DNA from: an uncultured Commensalibacter sp.
GTDB lineage: Bacteria; Pseudomonadota; Alphaproteobacteria; Acetobacterales; Acetobacteraceae
NCBI GenBank assembly: GCA_946699565.1
Contig: CAMPDW010000006.1
Coordinates: forward strand, 62,001-126,000
Length of the DNA: 64,000 nt
Direction: 5' to 3'
Positions 18,369 to 29,200 of the stretch are shown one piece after another. The notes under the pieces are model-generated. The model worked only from the letters and a program-made list of their open reading frames with translations, had not been told where the DNA came from and did not search any database. The translations under genes and the position numbers were made by a program. How positions within the stretch are numbered: the first letter of the stretch is position 1; each line of letters opens with the position of its first letter.

Positions 18369-20423
18369 ATGAATATAGATAAGGTATGTATTAATACCAT
18401 TCGGGGACTTGCAATTGATCAAGTGCAAAAAGCTAATTCTGGTCATCCAGGAACACCCCTTGATTTAGCTCCTGCAACTTATGCTTTATGGAATAATATT
18501 TTAAATTATGATCCAGCTCATCCTTTATGGCCAGCCAGAGATCGGTTTGTATTATCAGGTGGACACGCTTGTTCTCTTTTATATGCAATCATTTATTTAA
18601 CAGGAATTAAGGAAGTTACACGTGATGGTCGGGTTGAAAATAAACCAGCTTTAACCCTTGAAGATTTAAGTCAATTCAGACAAATAAATTCAAAAACTCC
18701 AGGTCATCCAGAATATATTCATACAACAGGGATTGAAACAACAACAGGACCTTTGGCTCAAGGAATTGCAACATCTGTTGGGATGGCAATTGCCCAGACA
18801 TGGTTTGCAGCTCGTTATAACAAACCAGATTTTCCATTATTTAATTATCATGTTTATTCTTTTTGTGGTGATGGTGACCTTATGGAAGGAATTTCCTATG
18901 AGGCAGCATCTTTGGCAGGTCATTTAAAATTAAGTAATTTAATTTGGGTTTATGACCGTAACCAGATCACTATTGAAGGTAACATCAATATTGCTTTTAC
19001 AGAAAATGTTGAGAAACGTTTTGAAGCGGCAGGTTGGAAAGTTTACCATGTTCAAGATGGTAATGACATTGAGGATTTTCAAAAGAAGATCAATCAAGCC
19101 CATCAAAATAAAAATATGCCAAGTTTTATTATTGTGGAAAGTATCATTGGATATGGTTCACCGAATAAAGCTGGAAAGCCAGTAGCACATGGTGAACCTC
19201 TTGGTGTGGACGAAGTAAAAGCTACCAAGAAAAATCTTGGTTTACCTGAAGATAAGGAATTTTATGTTCCTGAAGGTGTGATGGAACATTTTAAAGAAAA
19301 TATTGGTAAACGTGGAGCCGAAGCCTATCAAAAATGGCATAAGCTTTTTGAGGATTATAAAGCAAAATACCCAGAATTAAGTCAGGAAATTGAAGATATT
19401 TTGCACCATCGTTTACCTAAAGGTTGGGATAAAGATATTCCTGTTTTTGCACCCGATGCTAAAGGAGTAGCATCACGGGCAAGTTCTGGCAAAATTTTAA
19501 ATGCTATTGCGAAAAATGTTCCTTGGTTAATTGGGGGATCTGCGGACCTTGCGCCATCCAATAAAAGTAACCTTGATTTTGAAGGGGCTGGCATCTTCCA
19601 AAACCCCGTTTATGGTGGAACGTATGATGGACGCAATTTTCATTTTGGTGTTCGTGAACATGCCATGGGTGCCATTGTCAACGGAATGTCTTTGAGTGGC
19701 TTGCGTTCATATGCTGCGGGATTTTTTATTTTTTCAGATTATATGAAAAATCCTATTCGTTTATCTGCATTGATGCATCTTCCTGTTATTTATATTTTTA
19801 CACATGACAGTATTGGTGTTGGTGAAGATGGTCCAACCCATCAGCCCATTGAACAGCTGGTGCATTTTAGGGCAACACCTAATTTAATTGTATTCCGTCC
19901 TGCTGATGCAAATGAAGTGGTAGAAGCCTGGAAATATACGATGCAGGAACATACAAGACCTGTTATTCTAGCGTTAAGTCGTCAAAATTTACCAACGATT
20001 GATCGTCATCAATATGCTTCTGCAGAAGGACTCAAAAAAGGAGCTTATATTGTTGCGAATTGTGAAGGTAAACCGGATTTAATCTTGATGGCAACAGGGA
20101 GTGAGGTCGGATTGATTATAGAAGCTTATCAAGTTTTAAAACAGTCTGGTAAAAAAGTGCGTGTTGTATCCATGCCATCATGGGAACTTTTTGAAGAACA
20201 GCCAAAGTCTTATCGTGATCTGGTTTTACCACCTGATGTCACGGCACGTGTTGCAGTTGAGCATGCGTCCCCAATTGGATGGGACCGTTATGCGGGGACA
20301 ACGGGTGCAATTATTGCTATGCATGGGTTTGGTGCTTCTGCTCCTTATAGTGATTTACAGAAAAAATTTGGTTTTACGCTTGAGAATGTTTTAAAGGCAG
20401 CAAAAAAACAGTTAGCCAAATAA
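18369..20423 (+). CDS. tkt: Transketolase
   Basis: A 684-residue transketolase: N-terminal KANSGHPGTPLDLAP, thiamine diphosphate motif GDGDLMEGISYEAASLAGH, the catalytic Glu in FGVREHAMGAIVNG, and HDSIGVGEDGPTHQPIEQL. It moves two-carbon units between ketose and aldose phosphates, including erythrose 4-phosphate plus xylulose 5-phosphate. That would allow carbon from the predicted C4-polyol pathway to enter central metabolism. It is first in the run tkt, tal-pgi, gnd. A strong terminator follows at 20432-20464, so downstream genes may have their own promoter or be read by partial read-through. The start is supported by GGAG near 18358. Confidence 0.95.
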   Translation: MNIDKVCINTIRGLAIDQVQKANSGHPGTPLDLAPATYALWNNILNYDPAHPLWPARDRFVLSGGHACSLLYAIIYLTGIKEVTRDGRVENKPALTLEDLSQFRQINSKTPGHPEYIHTTGIETTTGPLAQGIATSVGMAIAQTWFAARYNKPDFPLFNYHVYSFCGDGDLMEGISYEAASLAGHLKLSNLIWVYDRNQITIEGNINIAFTENVEKRFEAAGWKVYHVQDGNDIEDFQKKINQAHQNKNMPSFIIVESIIGYGSPNKAGKPVAHGEPLGVDEVKATKKNLGLPEDKEFYVPEGVMEHFKENIGKRGAEAYQKWHKLFEDYKAKYPELSQEIEDILHHRLPKGWDKDIPVFAPDAKGVASRASSGKILNAIAKNVPWLIGGSADLAPSNKSNLDFEGAGIFQNPVYGGTYDGRNFHFGVREHAMGAIVNGMSLSGLRSYAAGFFIFSDYMKNPIRLSALMHLPVIYIFTHDSIGVGEDGPTHQPIEQLVHFRATPNLIVFRPADANEVVEAWKYTMQEHTRPVILALSRQNLPTIDRHQYASAEGLKKGAYIVANCEGKPDLILMATGSEVGLIIEAYQVLKQSGKKVRVVSMPSWELFEEQPKSYRDLVLPPDVTARVAVEHASPIGWDRYAGTTGAIIAMHGFGASAPYSDLQKKFGFTLENVLKAAKKQLAK

Positions 20424-20431
20424 GTGTTTTG

Positions 20432-20464
20432 AATCCTTCTTAATTTATTAAGAAGGATTTTTTT
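20432..20464 (+). terminator. Rho-independent terminator after tkt
   Basis: AATCCTTCTTAA pairs with TTAAGAAGGATT around a four-base loop, followed by a run of T. It ends directly upstream of the tal-pgi gene, and the TTG codon at 20463 falls inside the T run, which argues for the downstream ATG start of that gene. Confidence 0.85.
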
Positions 20465-20489
20465 GAATAGATTAAAAGAAAGAAAGAAA

Positions 20490-23330
20490 ATGGTTGAAAA
20501 TCCTTTAGTTCAATTAGAACAGTATCAACAATCTCCTTGGTTGGATTTTATACAACGTTCATTTACACAAAGCGGTGCTCTTAAAAAATTAGTTGATGAA
20601 GATGGATTAAAGGGTGTTACATCTAATCCTTCAATTTTTGAAAAGGCAATGCGACAGGGCAGTGATTATGATAATCAATTTATACAGTTGGTCTCATCAG
20701 GTATAACAGATGTTGTGGATCTGTACGAAACCATGGCAATTGATGATATTCGTAATGCTTGTTCGGTTTTATATCCAGTCTGGGAAAAAACACATGGATT
20801 AGACGGATATGTAAGTTTGGAGGTTTCTCCTTATATTGCGATGGATGGAAAGGCAACTTTAGAAGATGCGCGTCGTTTATGGAAAAAGATTTTAGAAAAG
20901 AATTTAATGATTAAAATTCCTGCGACAGCACCTTGTATTTCTGCGATCGAGGGGGCAATTGCCGAAGGAATTAATATTAATGTAACTTTGTTATTTTCCT
21001 TGGATATGTATAAGCAGGTTCTTGAAGCTTATATTAAAGGTTTAGAAGCACATCTTGCTAAAGGTCATCATATTGCACATATCGCTAGCGTTGCTTCCTT
21101 TTTCATAAGTCGTATTGATACAGCTATTGATAAAGAAATTGATCAGCGTGTTGCTGCCGGGGATAAGGAAAGCTCAGCATTAAAAACCATTCGTGGCAAG
21201 GTTGCTATTGCTAATGCTAAACTAGCTTATCAGCATTATCTTGAAGTTATGCAAAGTGATCGTTGGAAAAAACTTGAAGCTGCTGGTGCAAAACCTCAAC
21301 GTTTATTATGGGCAAGTACAAGCTGCAAAGATAAGACATTTCCAGACACTATCTATGTTGATCAATTAATTGGTAAGAATACGGTCAATACAATTCCGCC
21401 TGCTACTATGGAGGCATTTAAGGATCATGGTACTGTTGCTGACACATTGGAACAAAATATCGATGATGCTAGAAGAGTGTTAGCTGAAGCTAAACGTTTG
21501 AATTTTGATTTAAGAACTATTACTGACAAATTATTAGAAGATGGTGTTAATGCTTTTGCAGATGCTTTTGATCAATTATTAGGTTCTGTTAGTGAAAAGC
21601 ATATTTCATTACAAGGTGAGAAATTAGCTTCTATGCAGTTTATTTTACCAGCTGATTACAAAGCCGCTGTTAAAACAGGATTAGAAAGTTGGCGTAAAGA
21701 TGGGAATGTCCGTAAATTATGGAACCGACAATCTTCAGTTTGGACTGGGCAGGACGAAAATAAATGGTTGGGCTGGCTTGATATTATTGATCAACAAGTC
21801 GATAATCTTGCACAATTAGAAGAATTTCAAAAAGAAGTTAAAAATAAGGGTTTTAGTGATATTCTTTTATTGGGTATGGGCGGTTCAAGCCTTGGTCCTG
21901 AAGTTTTGGGTGGGGTTTTTGGACATCAGGAAGGTTTTCCCCGGCTTCATGTTTTGGATAGTACTGATCCTCAACAAGTTCATACTTTCCAGCAAAAAAT
22001 AACAATGAGAACAACCTTATTTATAGTATCTTCTAAATCAGGAAGTACTTTAGAGCCTAATATTCTTAAAGCTTATTTCTTTAATGAAGCAAAAAAAATA
22101 TTGGGCAATAAAGTAGGTCAGCATTTTATTGCTATAACTGATCCTGGTTCCTATATGGAAGAAGTGGCTAAAAAGGATGGTTTCTGGAAAATCTTTTATG
22201 GTTTGAAAACCATTGGTGGGCGTTATTCAGTTTTATCTAATTTTGGAATTATCCCAGCAGCGGCAGCTGGACTACCTTTGAAAGAAATTTTATATTCTGC
22301 CCAAAGAATGGAAAAAGTTTGCTCCGCAGGAGCGCCACCTGAACAAAATCCTGGTGTTCAGTTAGGAACAATTTTTGGCGTGAGTGTCGCTGAGTTTAAA
22401 CGGGATAAATTTACAATTATTGCTTCTCCTGCAATACGTTCTTTAGGATCATGGCTTGAACAGCTTTTGGCAGAATCAACGGGTAAAGTAGGTAAAGGAA
22501 TCATTCCTATTGATGGGGAAACTCTGACAGATCCTGCTTTCTATGGACAAGATCGTTTGTTTATTTATTTGCGATTAGATGATAATATTTACCCTCAAGA
22601 TGAATACTCGATGGGGATATTAAAAGCAGCTAATCAGCCGATTATAGAGATTAATTTGCACAATAAAAACCAGATTTTTCAAATATTCTTCCAAATTGAA
22701 TTTGCAACAGCGGTTGCGGGTGCGTTTATTGGAATTAATCCTTTTGACCAGCCTGATGTTGAAGCAAGTAAGATTGAAACCAGGAAAATTACAACTGCTT
22801 ATAATGAAAAAGGTTCACTTCCCATTATTACACCTGTCGTTCGGGAAGAGGATTTTGACCTTTATGCAGGTAAGGCCGAAATTGCAAAGCTGGCGGGGTT
22901 AACATCCTTTTCAGAAGCCTTGAAGCAATTTTTCAATCAAGTTACCGAAGGGGATTATGTTGCTGTCTTGGCTTATATTGAACGTGATTTGGCAACACAG
23001 GATTGGATTCAAAAATTACGATTGGCTATTCGGGACAAGAAAAAAGTGGCAACAGCTGCTGAGTTTGGTCCGCGGTTCTTACATTCAACGGGTCAAGCTT
23101 ATAAAGGAGGACCTAATAGTGGTGTATTTTTACAGATTACCGTTGATGATGATCATGATTTACCTATTCCAGGTGAAAAATATACATTTGGAATAGTAAA
23201 AGAAGCACAAGCCCGCGGTGATTTCGATGTGTTATCTGAACGAAACAGAAGGGTTATCCGTATCCATGTAAAAGGGAATATGAAAGTCGGATTAAATAAT
23301 TTAAGCCAGACAATTTTAAATATTTTGTAG
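20490..23330 (+). CDS. tal-pgi: Bifunctional transaldolase / glucose-6-phosphate isomerase
   Basis: A 946-residue fusion. Residues about 1-360 are a transaldolase, with GVTSNPSIFEKAM and the Schiff-base Lys in LMIKIPAT. Residues about 390-946 are a glucose-6-phosphate isomerase, with LLLGMGGSSLGPEVLGG, SSKSGSTLEPN and, towards the C-terminus, FGPRFLHSTGQAYKGGPNSG. The fusion is characteristic of acetic acid bacteria and some other groups. It links sedoheptulose 7-phosphate recycling directly to fructose 6-phosphate/glucose 6-phosphate conversion. I chose ATG 20490 because the earlier TTG (20463) lies in the preceding terminator and GAAAGAAAG stands just before 20490. gnd follows after a 72-base gap. 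Confidence 0.95.
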   Translation: MVENPLVQLEQYQQSPWLDFIQRSFTQSGALKKLVDEDGLKGVTSNPSIFEKAMRQGSDYDNQFIQLVSSGITDVVDLYETMAIDDIRNACSVLYPVWEKTHGLDGYVSLEVSPYIAMDGKATLEDARRLWKKILEKNLMIKIPATAPCISAIEGAIAEGININVTLLFSLDMYKQVLEAYIKGLEAHLAKGHHIAHIASVASFFISRIDTAIDKEIDQRVAAGDKESSALKTIRGKVAIANAKLAYQHYLEVMQSDRWKKLEAAGAKPQRLLWASTSCKDKTFPDTIYVDQLIGKNTVNTIPPATMEAFKDHGTVADTLEQNIDDARRVLAEAKRLNFDLRTITDKLLEDGVNAFADAFDQLLGSVSEKHISLQGEKLASMQFILPADYKAAVKTGLESWRKDGNVRKLWNRQSSVWTGQDENKWLGWLDIIDQQVDNLAQLEEFQKEVKNKGFSDILLLGMGGSSLGPEVLGGVFGHQEGFPRLHVLDSTDPQQVHTFQQKITMRTTLFIVSSKSGSTLEPNILKAYFFNEAKKILGNKVGQHFIAITDPGSYMEEVAKKDGFWKIFYGLKTIGGRYSVLSNFGIIPAAAAGLPLKEILYSAQRMEKVCSAGAPPEQNPGVQLGTIFGVSVAEFKRDKFTIIASPAIRSLGSWLEQLLAESTGKVGKGIIPIDGETLTDPAFYGQDRLFIYLRLDDNIYPQDEYSMGILKAANQPIIEINLHNKNQIFQIFFQIEFATAVAGAFIGINPFDQPDVEASKIETRKITTAYNEKGSLPIITPVVREEDFDLYAGKAEIAKLAGLTSFSEALKQFFNQVTEGDYVAVLAYIERDLATQDWIQKLRLAIRDKKKVATAAEFGPRFLHSTGQAYKGGPNSGVFLQITVDDDHDLPIPGEKYTFGIVKEAQARGDFDVLSERNRRVIRIHVKGNMKVGLNNLSQTILNIL

Positions 23331-23340
23331 ATTAATGAAT

Positions 23341-23373
23341 GTTTATATCTTACGATAATTGTAAGATATAAAC
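23341..23373. repeat. Perfect 13-base inverted repeat between tal-pgi and gnd
   Basis: GTTTATATCTTAC (23341-23353) and its exact complement (23361-23373) flank a 7-base loop. No T run follows, so it is unlikely to be a standard terminator. It may be an operator, a transcript-stabilising hairpin or an attenuator controlling gnd relative to tal-pgi. Confidence 0.5.
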
Positions 23374-23402
23374 TGATTGTGATGAAAATGGAGGGATTAA
23401 TT

Positions 23403-24386
23403 ATGAAATTAGGTATGTATGGCCTAGGTAGAATGGGGGGGAATATGGCCATTCGTTTGGCACGTCACGGTCATGAGGTCGTTTTGTTAAATCGTACACG
23501 AAGCAAAAGTGAAGAAATTCAGAAACAGGCTCCTAAAAGTACCATTGTTGATGATTTAAAGTCTTTGGTAGTGGCACTCCCTTCTCCAAAAATAATTTGG
23601 ATTATGTTGCCTAGCGGTGAAGTAACAGAACAGGCAATTGAAAACCTTGGAGATATGTTGTTTAAAGGGGATATCGTAATTGATGGTGGAAATACGTTTT
23701 ATAAAGATGATATTCGTCGTGCGAAAATGTTAGAAGCAAAAGGCATCCATTATGTTGATGTCGGAACTTCAGGTGGTGTATGGGGTTTGGAACGGGGTTA
23801 TTGTATGATGTATGGCGGCTGTAAGGAAGCTGTCGATTATATTGATCGAATTCTGGAATCTTTGGCACCTGGAATAGGCGATATTCCTCGTACAAAAGGA
23901 CGTAATGCAAATTTGAATCCTCGTGCTGAGAAAGGGTATTTACATTGTGGACCTGCTGGTTCTGGGCATTTTGTTAAAATGGTTCATAATGGTATTGAAT
24001 ATGGCATGATGCAGGCCTATGCAGAAGGATTCGATATCATGCGTACAAAAGGATCAGATCGTTTGCCTGAAGATGAACGTTTTGATTTGAATATGGCTGA
24101 TATCGCAGAAGTATGGCGCCGTGGTAGCGTTATACCTTCATGGTTGCTGGATTTATGTGCTGATGCTCTTGCAAAAGACGGTACCCTTGCTGGCTTTAAA
24201 GGTGATGTTGCAGATACAGGAGAAGGTCGCTGGACTATTGAGGCCGCCATTGAAGAGGCTGTTCCTGTACCAGTAATTACCTCTGCTTTGTTTACACGTT
24301 TTCGTTCACGTTCAGGGAATACATTTGGTGAAAAAATGTTGTCTGCAATGCGTTTTGGCTTTGGGGGACATGTAGAAAAGAAATAA
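23403..24386 (+). CDS. gnd: 6-Phosphogluconate dehydrogenase (decarboxylating), short type
   Basis: A 327-residue enzyme of the short (GndA) class. [14 protein letters not shown] is the cofactor loop; [30 protein letters not shown] and [19 protein letters not shown] carry the substrate and catalytic Lys/Glu residues. It oxidatively decarboxylates 6-phosphogluconate to ribulose 5-phosphate. The residues after the second beta strand are NRTRSK rather than an acidic residue, hinting at NADP+, although this class is often NAD+-linked. The start at ATG 23403 is fixed by GGAGGG eight bases upstream; the upstream in-frame codons at 23379 lack this. A terminator follows. Confidence 0.93.
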   Translation: MKLGMYGLGRMGGNMAIRLARHGHEVVLLNRTRSKSEEIQKQAPKSTIVDDLKSLVVALPSPKIIWIMLPSGEVTEQAIENLGDMLFKGDIVIDGGNTFYKDDIRRAKMLEAKGIHYVDVGTSGGVWGLERGYCMMYGGCKEAVDYIDRILESLAPGIGDIPRTKGRNANLNPRAEKGYLHCGPAGSGHFVKMVHNGIEYGMMQAYAEGFDIMRTKGSDRLPEDERFDLNMADIAEVWRRGSVIPSWLLDLCADALAKDGTLAGFKGDVADTGEGRWTIEAAIEEAVPVPVITSALFTRFRSRSGNTFGEKMLSAMRFGFGGHVEKK

Positions 24387-24410
24387 TAATTTATTAATTC
24401 TTTTTTTTGA

Positions 24411-24447
24411 AAAAGGCTTTAATCGCAGAAGGTTAAAGCTTTTTTTA
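24411..24447 (+). terminator. Rho-independent terminator after gnd
   Basis: AGGCTTTAA pairs with TTAAAGCTT around a ten-base loop and is followed by seven T residues. It closes the tkt/tal-pgi/gnd block. Confidence 0.75.
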
Positions 24448-24603
24448 TGGATTGTGAATAAAATATAAATTGGTTTTTTAATCAAATTTATTTGACTGAT
24501 ATTTTGATAAACAATATTCGCTATTAAACTGTTTATGACATAAAAGTTTAACAAATAAAAAAAATAAAAAATTACTAAGATATTAATTTAAAGGTATCGT
24601 CTA

Positions 24604-26232
24604 ATGGGAACAAAACATCATGATATGAGTTCCGCCATTGATATGACGCAAGAACAATTTGGTGGGCCAGTAAGAAAATCATATCCTGTTTATAATCATC
24701 ACTTACCACCATGTAATTACGCTTGTCCAGCAGGTGAAGATATTCAAGGGTGGCTTTCTTTGGCTCAAAATGGAAAATTTAAAAAAGCTTGGGAACATAT
24801 TCTTGATAATAACCCTATGCCTGCGGTTCATGGTCGCGCTTGTTATCATCCATGTGAAAATTCATGCAATCGTAAGGAATTAGATGGATTTGTTACTATT
24901 CATGCCATTGAACGTTTTTTAGGGGATATGGCAAATGAACAAGGTTGGAAAATATCGGTTAAGGAGAATCGAAATAGTAAACGTATTTTAATCGTTGGAG
25001 CTGGACCGGGAGGTTTATCAGCAGCTTATCATTTGCGTCGTATGGGTCATGAGGTAGAAATTCGTGAAGCGTTTCCTGAACCAGGTGGAATGATGCGTTA
25101 TGGTATTCCAGCCTATCGTTTACCAAAAGATGTTTTAAAGCTAGATATTCAACGTATCGAGCAAATGGGTGTTAAAATTACCTGTAATTATCGTATCAAG
25201 AATTTGTTAAAAGAAGAACAAGAAGGATGTTTTGATGCTGTTTTTTTGGGGATAGGAGCGACCAAATCAAGTTTATTAAATATTCCGACCGATAAAGAGG
25301 CTCAAGTAATTTCAGCAATTGAATTTTTAAGTAATGTAAGCGCAGGAAAAAACCTTCAAATTGGTAAAAATGTTTTGGTTTATGGGGCTGGAAATACAGC
25401 AATGGATGCGGCTCGTACAGCTTTTCGTGTAGGTGCTCATTCTGTTACGGTTATTTTTTTTTGGGATCGCCCTCATATGGAGGCACACGAATTTGAAATT
25501 ATTGATGCTGAGGCTGAAGGAATTTGTTTCAAATGTATGAGAACTATTGATTCTATTGGTAAGGATAAAGTCATTCTGCGAAAGATGGTTATTGGTCAAA
25601 CAAAACGTTCAGAGCCAACAGAAGAATTAGAAGAAGTTCCGATGGACACTTTGATTATGGCACTAGGACAGCAACCTGATAATTATTTTTTAAAAAATAT
25701 TGAGGGAATTGAATTTAATCCCAAAGGTACGTTGGTTATTGATAATCAAATGATGACTGGCATTTCTGGAGTATTTGTCGGTGGTGATGCTATTGATGGT
25801 CCACGTAGTATTACAAATGCCGTTGGTTCAGGTAAAAAAGCGGCTTATTTTATAAATAGTTGGTTACTAGGGGAAATTTATAAGGTTGGTTCAAAAAATG
25901 CAATTACCTATTATAAAGATTTACATTTACCTTTATTAGAAGATACTCCTCAAACAATTCAGAAAGAATTGCCTGTTGAAAAACGGATTGGATTTACTGA
26001 AACTTTAATTAGTTTTTCACAAAAAGAGGCATTGTATGAAGCACAGCGGTGTCTTTCTTGTGGAAATTGTTACGAGTGTGATAATTGCCTTGCTGCTTGT
26101 CCAGAGGATGCCTTAATAAAAATTGGCTTAGGCAAAGGATATGAATTAGATCTTGAACGTTGCACAGGATGTGCTGTTTGTTTTGAAAGTTGTCCATGTC
26201 AAGCAATTGATATGATAGCAGAAAATGTCTAA
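24604..26232 (+). CDS. GltD-like NAD(P)H/FAD oxidoreductase with C-terminal 4Fe-4S ferredoxin domain
   Basis: A 542-residue protein. Residues about 35-110 are the GltD-type N-terminal Fe-S domain (PCNYACPAGEDIQGW, CYHPCENSCNR). Residues 120-430 contain an FAD site (VGAGPGGLSAAYHLRRMGHE), MRYGIPAYRLPK and an NAD(P)H site (VYGAGNTAMDAART). The last 70 residues form a dicluster ferredoxin (CLSCGNCYECDNCLAACPEDA and CTGCAVCFESCPC). This resembles glutamate synthase small-subunit homologues that move electrons between NAD(P)H and ferredoxin-type clusters. No GltB large subunit is adjacent. It lies 50 bases before nifJ on the same strand, so it is probably the electron partner of pyruvate:ferredoxin oxidoreductase. 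Family clear; electron direction inferred. Confidence 0.8.
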   Translation: MGTKHHDMSSAIDMTQEQFGGPVRKSYPVYNHHLPPCNYACPAGEDIQGWLSLAQNGKFKKAWEHILDNNPMPAVHGRACYHPCENSCNRKELDGFVTIHAIERFLGDMANEQGWKISVKENRNSKRILIVGAGPGGLSAAYHLRRMGHEVEIREAFPEPGGMMRYGIPAYRLPKDVLKLDIQRIEQMGVKITCNYRIKNLLKEEQEGCFDAVFLGIGATKSSLLNIPTDKEAQVISAIEFLSNVSAGKNLQIGKNVLVYGAGNTAMDAARTAFRVGAHSVTVIFFWDRPHMEAHEFEIIDAEAEGICFKCMRTIDSIGKDKVILRKMVIGQTKRSEPTEELEEVPMDTLIMALGQQPDNYFLKNIEGIEFNPKGTLVIDNQMMTGISGVFVGGDAIDGPRSITNAVGSGKKAAYFINSWLLGEIYKVGSKNAITYYKDLHLPLLEDTPQTIQKELPVEKRIGFTETLISFSQKEALYEAQRCLSCGNCYECDNCLAACPEDALIKIGLGKGYELDLERCTGCAVCFESCPCQAIDMIAENV

Positions 26233-26282
26233 ATATAGTATAAATCATGTGCAGATAACGTCTCAAGAGAGGATGGTTATAA

Positions 26283-29200
26283 ATGTCTAAAACAATAATG
26301 GACGCCAATACTGCAGTTGCCCATATTGCTTACCGTGTTAATGAAGTTTGTGCGATTTTTCCGATTACACCCTCTTCACCTATGGCTGAATATATTGATG
26401 AATGGGCAGCAAAAGGAATAAAAAATATTTGGGGAAATATTCCACTTGTTCAAGAAATGCAAAGTGAAGGTGGGGCTGCTGGCGCAGTTCATGGATCGTT
26501 ACAAACTGGTGCATTGACAACAACATTTACAGCATCTCAGGGACTGTTGTTAATGTTGCCAAATATGTTTAAAATTGCTGGAGAGCTTACTTCGACAGTT
26601 TTTCATGTGGCGGCTCGTTCTGTTGCTACATCTGCTTTGTCGATTTTTGGGGATCATTCGGATGTTATGGCAACAAGAATGACTGGATTTGGTATGTGTT
26701 GTTCTGTTTCTGTACAGGAAGCTCACGACATGGCTTTGATTACCCATGCCGTAACATTAGAAGCGCGTGTACCTTTTCTCCATTTTTTTGATGGTTTTCG
26801 AACATCGCATGAGTTGAACACATTAGATCTTATTTCTGATGAAAATATAGCTAAAATGATTGATGATAAGTTCGTTATCGCTCATCGTGAACGGGCTTTA
26901 AATCCTGAGAAACCATTTATACGAGGAACAGCTCATAATCCTGATACGTTTTTCCAGGCACGTGAAGCTGTTAATCCATATTATAATCGGGTTATAGGAC
27001 TTGTTGAGAAATACATGAAACGTCTTGGCGATTTAACAGGACGTTATTATGATTTAGTTGAATATGTTGGTGATTCTCAGGCAGAGCATGTTATTGTGAT
27101 TATGGGTTCTGCTGCTGAAACAGCAGATATTACGGTTGAAGCACTTATTAAACAGGGTGAATCCATAGGTGTTTTAAAAATACGATTATATCGTCCTTTT
27201 CCAGTAGAAAAGTTTCTTGAAATTTTACCCGCATCTGTTAAGCGTATTGCTGTTATGGATCGTACCAAAGAATCAGGTGCATTAGGTGAACCTCTATATC
27301 TTGATGTTATGGCTGCTTTGGCAGACGCGGTGTCAAGAAGAAAAAGAAAAACATTGCCTTTGGTTGTGGGAGGTCGTTACGGTCTTTCATCAAAAGATTT
27401 TACACCAGCAATGGTTAAAGCTGTTTTTGATGAGTTAAAGGTAGAAAATCCAAAACATGGTTTTACGGTTGGTATTCAAGATGATTTGACGTACAGCAGT
27501 TTAAAGTATGATCGTTCTTTTACTATTGATAATGATCAAATTAAACGTGCTATGTTTTTTGGTTTAAGTGCGGATGGAACAATCGGTGCAAATAAAAACA
27601 GTGTAAAAATTATTGCCGAAGATGCAGGAAAATATGCTCAAGGTTATTTTGTGTATGATTCTCATAAATCTGGTGCCCAGACTGTATCTCATTTGCGTTT
27701 TGGTAAAGTTCCTATTAAGGCGGCCTATTTGGTTCAACGTGCTGATTTTGTAGGATGTCACCATTTTCATTTTCTTTATCGTCAAGATATTTTGGAACAT
27801 GTTGTCGAAGGTGGTGTTTTTTTACTTAATTCAAATTATAATGCTAATGAGATTTGGCAACATTTACCCCGTGTGGTACAGAAACACATTATTGATAAGA
27901 AATTAAAATTTTATGTTGTTAATGCATCCAAAGTAGCTCAGGAAGTGGGTCTGGGGATGCGAACAAATACTATTTTGCAGACTTGTTTCTTTGCGATTTC
28001 CAATATTTTACCTAAAAAGGAAGCGATTAATTATATTAAGAAATCAATTAAGAAAACATATCTTGTTAAAGGCGAAAATGTTGTTCAGCAGAATTATAAA
28101 GCGGTTGATGCGGCTTGTAATAGTTTACAACAGGTCAATGTGCCAGATCGGATTTCAAGTAATATTGACCTTGAACATTCTATTCCTGCTGACGCACCAG
28201 AATTTGTTCATAAAGTTATTGCACCAATCTTTTCGGGAAAAGGGGATGAAATTTCAGTGAGCTTAATCCCTGCTGATGGAACTTTTCCTTCTGGAACATC
28301 GGTTTATGAAAAACGAAATATTTCTGATTATGTTCCTGAATGGCGCGAAGATTTATGCGTGCAATGTGGACAATGTAGTTATGTTTGTCCTCATAGTGTC
28401 ATACGTTCAAAAACCTATCATGATCGGTGTTTAGATAAGGCACCGGAAGGATTTAAAACAGCACCTTTAAAAGTAAGAGGATATCCCAATATTAATTATA
28501 CCTTACAGTTTTATGTAGAAGATTGTACCGGATGCACTTTATGTGTGGATGCTTGTCCTGCCAAAAGCCCAATAGATCCTAATGTTAAAGCGATTAATAT
28601 GACGGCAAAAGAGTATTTGTTGGAAAGAGAAAAAAGAAATCTTTCCTTTTTTGAAACTTTACCTGTTGATGATCGTAGTAAAGTTAATTTTTCCAATGTT
28701 AGGGGCGTCCAGTTTTTGGAGCCTTTATTTCAGTTTTCTGGTGCATGTGCTGGATGTGGAGAAACACCTTATCTGAAATTACTGACACAACTTTTTGGAG
28801 ATCGTTTACAAGTTGCAAATGCTACTGGATGCTCTTCAATTTATGGGGGAAATTTACCTGTAACACCTTGGTCTGTTAATGGAGAAGGTCAAGGTCCAGC
28901 CTGGTCTAATTCTTTGTTTGAGGATAATGCTGAATTTGGATTGGGGTTTAGAATTGCTGTTGATAAACAGATGGAAGTTGCTAGTCATATACTAAAACGA
29001 TTAAGGGAACAGGTTGGTACAGAATTGGCAGATGCTATTTTGAATTCTGTACAGCAAGAAGAATCTGAAATAAAAGCACAACGTGAAAGGGTTAAAACGT
29101 TAAAGAAACGGTTGGCACAGCTCAAAAATGATGATGCAAAACGTTTATCTGCGTTGGCTGATTATTTAATTCGTCGTAGTATTTGGATCGTTGGCGGTGA

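Noticed and set aside
24604..26232. Glutamate synthase small subunit (gltD) proper
   Set aside because: No GltB large subunit is adjacent, a dicluster ferredoxin tail is added, and the neighbour is PFOR, so a GltD-like electron carrier is the better call.
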